Shown one piece after another: positions 1-5,806 of a stretch of DNA of 8,480 nucleotides. The notes beneath the pieces are model-generated. The model saw only the letters and a list, made by a program, of their open reading frames with translations. It did no database searches and was not told where the DNA came from. Within the stretch, counting starts at the first letter, position 1. Each line of letters opens with the position of its first letter. Source of the DNA: Gammaproteobacteria bacterium. GTDB lineage: Bacteria; Pseudomonadota; Gammaproteobacteria; DSM-16500. A program made the translations under genes and the position numbers. The stretch is from assembly GCA_009885665.1 (NCBI GenBank), contig VFKI01000092.1:1-8480 (forward strand), given 5' to 3'.

Positions 1-1599
1 AAGTATTTTTGTTTGTTTTTGTAGCATCGTGGCATCGATCAATACGCCCGTTCTTTCCATGCGCGCCAGGACGGGAATTAAAGGGAGCTCAATTTCCGTT
101 AATACTTTTTGTATGCCAACTTCTTTTGTTAAGCGCGGCGTAAAAAGCTGATGTAATTGCAAGGTGACATCAGCATCTTCAGCAGCATAAATTGCAGCCT
201 TTTCAATTGACACATAATCAAAAGTGATTTGCTTGGCGCCTTTGCCGGCGACATCGCTAAAGGCAATTGTACGCCAGTTTAAATGTTTTAATGCCAATGA
301 GTCCATGTCATGATTATTGCTGGCGCTGTCCAATAATGCCGATTCTAATAAAGTATCTGACGCAATACCCCGTAACGTTATGCCATAACGCGCCAGTATT
401 TCCATGTCATATTTAATATGGTGGCCAATTTTTTGTGGGGTATTATTTTCGAGTAATTCACGTAATTGTTGTAAGCACCATTCTCTTTTTAATTGTTTAG
501 GCGCAGTTATATCATGATGTGTTAAAGGAATGTAGATAGCTTCGCCGGGTTTATCGCAAAATGACATGCCCACTAATTCTGCTTGCATATAATTTAAGCT
601 GGTTGTTTCCGTATCAAACGCAAAGGTTTTTGCATTTTTTAAGCGCGTTAACCAATTTTTTAAATCAGTTTCAGTGAAAATAGTTTGATATTTTTCGTGT
701 TTATTTTCTTGTATTTTTGGGGCTTCACTCAATAATGCGTGGAGCCAATTTTTAAATTCATATTCATGATAAAGTGTTTGTAATTGTGCAATATCGGGTG
801 GCGTATTTTTTAATTGTAAGTAATCGATAGGCAGCGCCACATCCACTTTGATCGTCGTTAATTGTTTGGCGAGTGGCAGGGTGTCGATGTGTGCGCGCAA
901 GTTTTCTGCGACTTTCCCTTTTATTTTATCGATATTTTTTATAATGTCATCCAGCGAATTAAATTCATTTAGCCATTTGACGGCGGTTTTGGGGCCCACA
1001 CCGGGTACGCCGGGAATATTGTCAACGCTGTCGCCGACCAGGGTTAAATAATCGATAATTTGTGCCGGTGTAACACCAAATTTTTCTTTGACGGATTCGG
1101 GTGTCAGTAACGTGTCATGCATGGTGTTGACCAGTGTGGTGTGGTCGCTGACCAGCTGTGCTAAATCCTTGTCGCCCGTGGAAATCAACGTGTCTATGCC
1201 GGCGCTTTCCGCAGCACGTGCCAACGTGCCGATTACATCGTCCGCTTCCACGCCTTCTTCCATCAACAACGGTAAGCCGAGCGCGCGAATAATAGCGTGA
1301 ATTGCCGGAATTTGTTGCGCTAATTCAGGCGGCATCGGTGGGCGATGGGCTTTGTAGGCAGGAAAAATTGCGTCGCGAAAGGTTTTGCCTTTGGCGTCAA
1401 ACACGACGGCGATATAGTTGGGCTGATATTCAGATTGTAGGCGCCGTAACATATTGATCACGCCATAGATTGCGCCGGTATGCATGCCTTTGCTGTTCGT
1501 GAGGCTGGGCATGGCGTGAAAGGCGCGGTAAAGATAAGACGAGCCGTCAACGAGGATTAAGGCAGGCTGGAGCGAGGAGGGGGCGCGGGTCATAAGCAT
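1..1599 (-). CDS. polA: DNA polymerase I, N-terminal part (5' nuclease and 3'-5' exonuclease domains), cut by the left edge
   Basis: Cytoplasmic repair polymerase that removes Okazaki RNA primers and fills gaps. The minus frame stays open from the start to base 1, giving about 531-533 residues, compared with roughly 930 for the whole family protein; the polymerase domain lies outside the window. Counting from the ATG at 1593, the 5' nuclease domain has VDGSSYLYRAFHA (Asp16), VFDAKGKTFRD, EADDVIGTLAR, TGDKDLAQLV and DNIPGVPGVGPKTA. The proofreading exonuclease domain has FAFDTETTSL (Asp327, Glu329), KYDMEIL (Asp396) and YAAEDADVT (Tyr469, Asp473), matching E. coli D355, E357, D424, Y497 and D501 with a constant offset of 28, so proofreading looks intact. 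The offset means the stretch between the two nuclease domains is shorter than in E. coli. Two starts are possible: ATG at 1599 (MLMTRAP) or at 1593 (MTRAP). A weak GGA lies 5 bases before the first and 11 before the second. It is divergent from dnaA. Confidence 0.97.
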   Translation of the reverse strand, partial: MLMTRAPSSLQPALILVDGSSYLYRAFHAMPSLTNSKGMHTGAIYGVINMLRRLQSEYQPNYIAVVFDAKGKTFRDAIFPAYKAHRPPMPPELAQQIPAIHAIIRALGLPLLMEEGVEADDVIGTLARAAESAGIDTLISTGDKDLAQLVSDHTTLVNTMHDTLLTPESVKEKFGVTPAQIIDYLTLVGDSVDNIPGVPGVGPKTAVKWLNEFNSLDDIIKNIDKIKGKVAENLRAHIDTLPLAKQLTTIKVDVALPIDYLQLKNTPPDIAQLQTLYHEYEFKNWLHALLSEAPKIQENKHEKYQTIFTETDLKNWLTRLKNAKTFAFDTETTSLNYMQAELVGMSFCDKPGEAIYIPLTHHDITAPKQLKREWCLQQLRELLENNTPQKIGHHIKYDMEILARYGITLRGIASDTLLESALLDSASNNHDMDSLALKHLNWRTIAFSDVAGKGAKQITFDYVSIEKAAIYAAEDADVTLQLHQLFTPRLTKEVGIQKVLTEIELPLIPVLARMERTGVLIDATMLQKQTKIL

Positions 1600-1689
1600 G
1601 GCATTCCGAAGTGGTTTGGCAGACGTATCTACTACAAAAGAGAGGGCAGAGGAACTGGCAGACGCTTATCATACGCACTTTGCTGCTGA

Positions 1690-1833
1690 TCAGGAACAGC
1701 TTCTGCTGTAACGATGGATACGCAGTTTATTAATACGATCATAATGCGCCAGCTGTTTAAAAATATCGTAGAACCTAGGCGCCTTAAGCTGGTATGATGG
1801 TCGCCCTTCTTCATATATATTTTTGGTAGCCAT
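1690..1833 (-). CDS. Possible small hypothetical protein upstream of polA (47 aa, doubtful)
   Basis: I do not recognise this. The ATG at 1833 opens a 47-codon frame beginning MATKNIYEEGRPSYQL and containing FYDIFKQLAHYDRINKL, ending at a TGA at 1692-1690. The composition is protein-like: mixed charged, aromatic and aliphatic residues, basic overall, with no signal peptide or membrane segment. Its second half uses codons common in the neighbouring genes, while the first half has rarer ones (ATA, CGA, AGG, GGG). No good Shine-Dalgarno sequence precedes it, and an in-frame TGA lies directly before the ATG. It points the same way as polA, about 90 bases before it, and could share its transcript. 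A second frame on the same strand (1862-1632, 76 codons) overlaps it; at most one is real. It may be a gene remnant or chance. Confidence 0.2.
   Translation of the reverse strand: MATKNIYEEGRPSYQLKAPRFYDIFKQLAHYDRINKLRIHRYSRSCS
1790..1798 (+). promoter_or_regulatory. Candidate extended -10 promoter element for dnaA
   Basis: TGGTATGAT gives a TGn extension plus TATGAT, five of six matches to TATAAT. The -35 position (about 1770-1775, AGAACC) is poor, which fits an extended -10 type of sigma-70 promoter. Transcription from here would leave a dnaA leader of about 170 bases containing the hairpin at 1871-1914. This rests on pattern matching only. Confidence 0.3.
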
Positions 1834-1870
1834 TCAACACGATCTTCAAAAAATACCAGCAAAGCCAGGG

Positions 1871-1914
1871 GCGAGCTTATTTTTCGCGATGGGGGGTTCC
1901 TCCTTTCGGCTCGC
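1871..1914 (+). other. Hairpin in the dnaA leader
   Basis: GCGAGC at 1871-1876 pairs with GCTCGC at 1909-1914. Inside it, GGGGG (1891-1895) can pair with CCTCC (1899-1903, one G-U pair) around a three-base loop. The structure ends about 60 bases before the dnaA start codon. It has no following T-run on either strand, so it is not a canonical terminator. The 3' arm carries TCCTCCTTT, which resembles the anti-Shine-Dalgarno end of 16S rRNA and could pair with the dnaA ribosome binding site GAGG (1962-1965). A regulatory role is inference only. Confidence 0.35.
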
Positions 1915-1974
1915 TAAATGCGAACTTTGCCCGTGTAGGCGTATGAGTGGTGACTTCTTTCGAGGTTTGCTTGG

Positions 1975-3360
1975 GTGAGTACAGCGTTGTGGGATAAGTG
2001 TCTGAATTGTTTGCAGGATGAATTTCCGGCGCAGCAATTTAATACCTGGATTCGGCCTTTACAGGCAGAATTGGCTGGACAGCAGCTGACGTTGTTTGCG
2101 CCCAATCGTTTTGTGCTGGACTGGATACGCGAGCGCTTTTTAAGCCGTATTGGTGAATTGGTCGAACAATTTAGTGCGCCCGATGCAACGCCGACGATTC
2201 AGTTGGAAGTGGGTAGCTTGGGTGGCGATAGGCGCAGTGCGGCGCCCGCTGCAATTGCGCACGCTGCTGCACCCGTCGCAGCTTCAACAGCGCCGCAATC
2301 ATATTCACAACCTGCAGCAGTCGCAGCTGGGCCTAATCATCAAAGCAATATCAATCCAGCATTTACGTTTGATTCGTTTGTCGAAGGGAAGTCAAACCAA
2401 TTAGCGCGCGCTGCATCGCAACAAGTCGGTGAGAATCCAGGGGTGGCGTATAATCCATTGTTTCTTTATGGCGGCGTAGGCCTGGGTAAAACGCATTTGT
2501 TGCATGCGATCGGCAATCAAATTATGCGTAACAAGCCGAATGCCAAAGTGTTATACCTGCATTCAGAGCGCTTTGTCGCGGATATGGTCAGGGCACTGCA
2601 AACCAATGCCATGAATGAATTCAAGCGCTACTATCGTACGGTAGACGCTTTAATGATCGATGACATTCAATTTTTTGCGGGTAAAGATCGTTCACAAGAA
2701 GAATTCTTTCATACCTTTAACTCGCTTTTAGAAAGCCAGCAACAGGTTATCCTGACATGCGATCGGTATCCAAAAGAGATTAATGGCGTCGAAGAGCGGC
2801 TAAAATCGCGATTTGGCTGGGGTTTAACAGTTGCCGTTGAGCCACCTGAATTAGAAACGCGCGTTGCGATTTTAATGAGCAAAGCTGAGCGCTCTAACAT
2901 CGAGCTGCCCTATGAAGTCGCTTTTTTTGTCGCTAAACGCATTCGTTCTAATGTACGTGAATTGGAAGGCGCACTTAAGCGTATTATTGCCAATGCGCAT
3001 TTTACCGGTAAGTCGATCACAGTGGATTTCGTGAAGGATGCGTTGCGTGATTTACTGGCATTACAAGATAAGTTGATCACAATTGAGAATATTCAGCGTA
3101 CTGTTGCGGAATATTACAAGGTGAAAATCGCAGATTTATTATCCAAACGACGTAGCCGCTCTGTGGCGCGGCCGCGTCAGGTAGCCATGGCATTAGCAAA
3201 AGAATTGACCAACCATAGCTTGCCGGAAATTGGCGATGCATTTGGCGGGCGCGACCATACCACGGTATTGCATGCTTGTCGCGTGATCGCGGGTCTGAAA
3301 CTCTCTAATCAAAGCATAGAAGAAGATTTTACCAATCTTCTTCGTACGTTAACGACTTAA
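1975..3360 (+). CDS. dnaA: Chromosomal replication initiator protein DnaA
   Basis: AAA+ ATPase that binds DnaA boxes at oriC, melts the origin and recruits the DnaB helicase; also a transcription regulator. The 461 residues are of usual length. Domain I (about 1-80) begins MSTALWDKCLNCLQDEF. Domain II (about 83-125) is an Ala/Pro-rich linker. Domain III has Walker A GGVGLGKTH (166-174), Walker B LMIDDIQFF (226-234), sensor 1 VILTCDRYPKEI (258-269), the arginine-finger region RLKSRFGWGL (275-284) and sensor 2 RELEGALKR (328-336). Domain IV ends with the DNA-binding signature FGGRDHTTVLHACR (about 423-436). The start is GTG; GAGG at 1962-1965, nine bases upstream, and the family N-terminus both support it. 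The stop lies 13 bases before the favoured dnaN ATG, so the two are probably cotranscribed. All key residues appear intact. Confidence 0.98.
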   Translation: MSTALWDKCLNCLQDEFPAQQFNTWIRPLQAELAGQQLTLFAPNRFVLDWIRERFLSRIGELVEQFSAPDATPTIQLEVGSLGGDRRSAAPAAIAHAAAPVAASTAPQSYSQPAAVAAGPNHQSNINPAFTFDSFVEGKSNQLARAASQQVGENPGVAYNPLFLYGGVGLGKTHLLHAIGNQIMRNKPNAKVLYLHSERFVADMVRALQTNAMNEFKRYYRTVDALMIDDIQFFAGKDRSQEEFFHTFNSLLESQQQVILTCDRYPKEINGVEERLKSRFGWGLTVAVEPPELETRVAILMSKAERSNIELPYEVAFFVAKRIRSNVRELEGALKRIIANAHFTGKSITVDFVKDALRDLLALQDKLITIENIQRTVAEYYKVKIADLLSKRRSRSVARPRQVAMALAKELTNHSLPEIGDAFGGRDHTTVLHACRVIAGLKLSNQSIEEDFTNLLRTLTT

Positions 3361-3373
3361 AGGATGGATGAAT

Positions 3374-4489
3374 ATGCAAGTCACGATACAGCGCGCCGCA
3401 TTATTTAAAGTCTTACAAATGATCAGTGGCATCGTCGAGCGCAAACAAACCATGCCTGTTTTGGCGAATGTTCTCATCAAGGTGAGTCCTGGCGCATTAT
3501 CGCTCACTGCGACGGATACAGGATTAGAATTGATTGCCACGCTTGTCCCCACTGCGACTGAGGGTGACTGGATGACGACAGTGTCGGCGCGGAAATTATT
3601 GGATATTTGCCGTGCGTTACCGGAAGCCGCTGAAGTCAAGCTGACGTTGGAAGGGAATAATGTGGTGTTACGTTCGGGACGCAGCCGCTTTTTACTGGCG
3701 ACGCTGCCCGCTACAGATTTCCCTGCGTTAGAAAAAGTTTCTTTTGATATGGCGTTTAGCTTGCCGCAAGCGGCGTTGCGTCAATTATTGGATAGCGTAC
3801 ATTTTGCCATGGGGCAACAAGATATTCGCCATTATTTGAACGGCACATTGGTGGATATTGCGCAGGGAACGATTAAATGTGTGGCGACAGATGGGCATCG
3901 CCTCGCGTTAAGTCAATTGGAAGGCGCAGCGGTCGATGGTTTGGGCAGCCGCGTGATTTTGCCACGCAAAAGTGTGTTGGAATTGTTGCGTTTACTGGAA
4001 GCAGGCAATGAAACATCGGTTACACTGCATTTGGGTAAAGATCATATGCGGGTTGAAGCAGGTGAGTGGACATTAACGTCTGGGCTCGTGTCGGCGCAAT
4101 ATCCCGATTATCAGCGGTTGATACCGCGCAAAATAGAGCATTTTGCCACAGCGGATAGAGAAATATTGCGCTTAGGCTTGCTTCGCGCCGCAATATTATG
4201 CAATGAAAAATTTCGTGGCGTGACGCTGCAAATGGCCGCTGACAGTTTACGCATTATGGCGAATAATCCAGAGCAAGAAGAAGTCGAAGATATTATTGCT
4301 TTGGAATACCAGGGCAATGATTTGGAAATTGGTTTTAATGTAGCGTATTTGCTTGATGTTGTATCAACATTGTCCACTGAGCGCGTGCGCTGGTCATTTA
4401 GCGATCCAGATGAGGGTGTGCTGATTGAGCCGGTCGATGCCAGTGGTGGTCATAGCAGTTTTTATGTGGTGATGCCGGTCAGATATTAA
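3374..4489 (+). CDS. dnaN: DNA polymerase III beta subunit (sliding clamp)
   Basis: Forms the dimeric ring that encircles DNA and tethers Pol III and other partners. The 371 residues match the family (about 366 in E. coli), with three repeated clamp domains at roughly 1-120, 125-245 and 246-371. Recognisable blocks are VERKQTMPVLANVLIKV near the N-terminus, VATDGHRLALS (about 170-180), AQYPDYQRLIP (about 241-251) and the C-terminal VVMPVRY, matching the E. coli ending VVMPMRL. I prefer the ATG at 3374 (MQVTIQRAALFKVLQ), because it aligns with the usual family start and leaves about ten bases after AGG at 3361-3363. The ATG at 3368 (MNMQVTI, 373 aa) is in frame but only four bases from the AGG. 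It follows dnaA closely and ends one base before the recF ATG, so the three genes very likely form one operon. Confidence 0.97.
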   Translation: MQVTIQRAALFKVLQMISGIVERKQTMPVLANVLIKVSPGALSLTATDTGLELIATLVPTATEGDWMTTVSARKLLDICRALPEAAEVKLTLEGNNVVLRSGRSRFLLATLPATDFPALEKVSFDMAFSLPQAALRQLLDSVHFAMGQQDIRHYLNGTLVDIAQGTIKCVATDGHRLALSQLEGAAVDGLGSRVILPRKSVLELLRLLEAGNETSVTLHLGKDHMRVEAGEWTLTSGLVSAQYPDYQRLIPRKIEHFATADREILRLGLLRAAILCNEKFRGVTLQMAADSLRIMANNPEQEEVEDIIALEYQGNDLEIGFNVAYLLDVVSTLSTERVRWSFSDPDEGVLIEPVDASGGHSSFYVVMPVRY

Positions 4490-4490
4490 T

Positions 4491-5642
4491 ATGTCGCTGA
4501 CACGATTGGATATAAATGAATTTCGTAATCTCACTTCAGTTAAGTTGAACTTGCTGCCTGCGGGCATTAATTTATTTTATGGCAGCAATGGCAGCGGTAA
4601 AACGAGCTTAATTGAATCTGTTTATTATTTAATCAATGGCCGCTCATTTCGCACAGCAACCGCGCAAAACTTAATCAATACCAATGCGGTAGCGTTTTCA
4701 TTATTTGCTCATATTTCAAATCGTTATACCCAAACAAGCGTGCCAATCGGCGTGGCAAAAAATCGTACAGGTAAAATCAAGTTACGCGTTGCGGGTGAAG
4801 ATCGTCAATCATTTACGATTTTGGCGCAAGCGACGCCCGTGTTGTTATTGCACGCGGGTGCGCATCAGTTATTGGATGCAGGGCCGGCGTTTCGGCGTAA
4901 ATATCTGGATTGGGGCGCATTTTATCAGGCAACAAGTTTTTTGCAAATTTGGAAGCAATACGCACGTGCTTTGCGACAACGTAATGTCTTGTTACGGCAA
5001 CGTAAAGGCGGCAAAGAGTTGGCGAGCTGGACCGCGGAGCTGGTTAAAAGTGGTATGGTGCTGGATAGTGCGCGCCGTGCCTTCGTAGCGCAATTGTTGC
5101 CACATTTAAGCGAAGCTTTGCTGGCATTATTAGCGCTACCTGATGTCACATTAGATTATTATCCTGGCTGGGATGCTGAAAATTCGTTGCAACAAGCGCT
5201 TGAGCAAGCGTTGGCTAAAGATATGCAGCTGGGTGCGACGTCAGTCGGGCCGCATCGCGCCGATTTTAATATTAAAATTAACCAGATAGCGGCACGTGAA
5301 CGGCTTTCCAGAGGGCAGCAAAAATTGTTCTTTTGTGCTATGCTTGTCGCTCAGGGTGCGCTGCTACAACAGCAATATAAGCAACCCATTTACTTAGTAG
5401 ATGACTTATCGGCAGAGCTAGATAGTACCAGCCAACTAAAATTATTAGCGCTATTGGTCAAGCAACAAGCGCAAATATTTTTGACAGCTATCGACACGAC
5501 GCAACTGGCGAAAGCAATACCCGACAGTGTGGCAATGCAGATGTTCCACGTGGAACATGGTGTGATAAAATGTAACTATTCAGCTGAGACTGCATTTTGC
5601 AGAAAACGGCCAGATTTGAGCCAAGGTTTTGCGAAAAATTGA
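4491..5642 (+). CDS. recF: DNA replication and repair protein RecF, with an unusual C-terminal extension
   Basis: SMC/ABC-type ATPase that works with RecO and RecR to load RecA at single-strand gaps. Visible motifs: Walker A GSNGSGKTSL (31-40), the ABC signature LSRGQQKLFFCAMLVAQG (272-289) and Walker B YLVDDLSAELDS (301-312). At 383 aa it is longer than E. coli RecF (357 aa). The E. coli protein ends soon after its MFTVEKG motif, whereas this one has MFHVEHG at 351-357 followed by 26 more residues. The last 11 (from Arg373, ending LSQGFAKN) are encoded by the left arm of a long inverted repeat, so the tail probably arose by repeat insertion. The MFHVEHG codons contain a parS-type palindrome. 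The ATG lies one base after the dnaN stop and has no strong Shine-Dalgarno, suggesting translational coupling. Confidence 0.97.
   Translation: MSLTRLDINEFRNLTSVKLNLLPAGINLFYGSNGSGKTSLIESVYYLINGRSFRTATAQNLINTNAVAFSLFAHISNRYTQTSVPIGVAKNRTGKIKLRVAGEDRQSFTILAQATPVLLLHAGAHQLLDAGPAFRRKYLDWGAFYQATSFLQIWKQYARALRQRNVLLRQRKGGKELASWTAELVKSGMVLDSARRAFVAQLLPHLSEALLALLALPDVTLDYYPGWDAENSLQQALEQALAKDMQLGATSVGPHRADFNIKINQIAARERLSRGQQKLFFCAMLVAQGALLQQQYKQPIYLVDDLSAELDSTSQLKLLALLVKQQAQIFLTAIDTTQLAKAIPDSVAMQMFHVEHGVIKCNYSAETAFCRKRPDLSQGFAKN
5542..5557. other. parS: parS-type centromere site (ParB binding) inside recF
   Basis: TGTTCCACGTGGAACA is a perfect 16-bp palindrome, extended to 18 bp by the flanking A and T (5541-5558). 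It matches the chromosomal parS consensus TGTTNCACGTGAAACA at all but one position; the symmetric GGAACA form is the one known in Pseudomonas. It encodes FHVE plus flanking bases of RecF residues 351-356. parS sites cluster near oriC, where ParB loads and recruits SMC; this location beside dnaA fits. No parA or parB is in the window, and I saw no second copy here. Confidence 0.85.
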
Positions 5643-5719
5643 TGAAAAAGCGGAGCATACACAGAAGTATGTGAGCATTTTGAAGAAATTTTTCGTAAAA
5701 GATTGGCCAAAGATGGCCG
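5607..5719. repeat. Long imperfect inverted repeat (palindromic element) spanning the recF stop codon
   Basis: The arms 5607-5640 and 5687-5719 are complementary at about 28 of 34 positions with one gap; the innermost nine bases, CGAAAAATT and AATTTTTCG, and the outermost six, CGGCCA and TGGCCG, are perfect. The 46-base interior has a smaller hairpin, CATAC (5656-5660) with GTATG (5667-5671), around a six-base loop. The left arm codes for the last 11 RecF residues and the recF TGA lies just at its inner end. The symmetry and placement suggest a mobile or repetitive palindrome of the REP or palindromic-element kind. I see only one copy in this window, so family status is inference. Transcribed, it would form a large hairpin between recF and gyrB that could stabilise the upstream message or attenuate read-through. 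Confidence 0.75.
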
Positions 5720-5795
5720 GTTCGCCTAAGGTACCTGAGCAGTTACGATAAAACCGTATCTATTAAACAAGATAGGGCAGGCAATGGAATTCAAT

Positions 5796-5799
5796 GAGG
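5796..5799 (+). promoter_or_regulatory. Ribosome binding site fixing the gyrB GTG start
   Basis: GAGG lies seven bases before the GTG at 5807, and the next residues ([25 protein letters not shown]) follow the family N-terminus. No in-frame ATG nearby gives a better match. The 80 bases between the palindromic element and this site contain no promoter I can call with confidence, so gyrB may be read through from recF or from its own weak promoter. Confidence 0.6.
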
Positions 5800-5806
5800 T
5801 AATCGC

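Larger units (their letters stand above)
1600..1974. other. Divergent polA-dnaA spacer
   Basis: This 375-bp spacer separates the two divergent genes. It is AT-rich in the middle (about 1720-1860), with TATATAT near 1814 and TTTAAAAATAT near 1756. By eye I found no TTATCCACA-like DnaA box on either strand, so it does not look like a canonical oriC or a DnaA-autoregulated promoter. It holds a candidate extended -10 for dnaA at 1790-1798, a hairpin at 1871-1914, and two overlapping minus-strand short ORFs (1690-1833 and 1632-1862) whose reality is doubtful. TATGAT hexamers also occur on the minus strand at 1673-1668 and 1743-1738. They could be -10 elements for polA, but neither has a convincing -35. 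Confidence 0.7.

Noticed and set aside
848..1300. Two plus-strand ORFs of about 70 codons opposite polA
   Set aside because: They are antisense shadows of the polA 5' nuclease coding sequence, which has intact family motifs in the minus frame.
1632..1862. 76-codon minus-strand ORF as a confident gene upstream of polA
   Set aside because: No ribosome binding site at any candidate start, no recognised family, and it overlaps a competing frame on the same strand; kept only as a finding.
2150..2404. 84-codon plus-strand ORF inside dnaA
   Set aside because: It is a frame shadow over the DnaA linker region, with low-complexity Gln/Leu/Arg composition.
3139..3147. TTATCCAAA in dnaA as a DnaA box
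   Set aside because: Two mismatches to TTATCCACA, isolated, and within coding sequence.
4705..5088. 127-codon plus-strand ORF inside recF
   Set aside because: It lies in another frame of a clearly coding RecF sequence, is rich in Cys, Trp and Arg, and has no family resemblance.
5285..5300. CACGTGAAC in recF as a second parS
   Set aside because: Only the central CACGTG and part of one half match; the palindrome does not extend.
5671..5751. GTG-initiated 26-codon ORF in the recF-gyrB spacer
   Set aside because: It is mostly the right arm of the palindromic element, with no ribosome binding site.
5757..5774. TATCT/AGATA inverted repeat before gyrB as an operator or terminator
   Set aside because: Only five base pairs with an eight-base loop and no T-run; expected by chance in AT-rich DNA.
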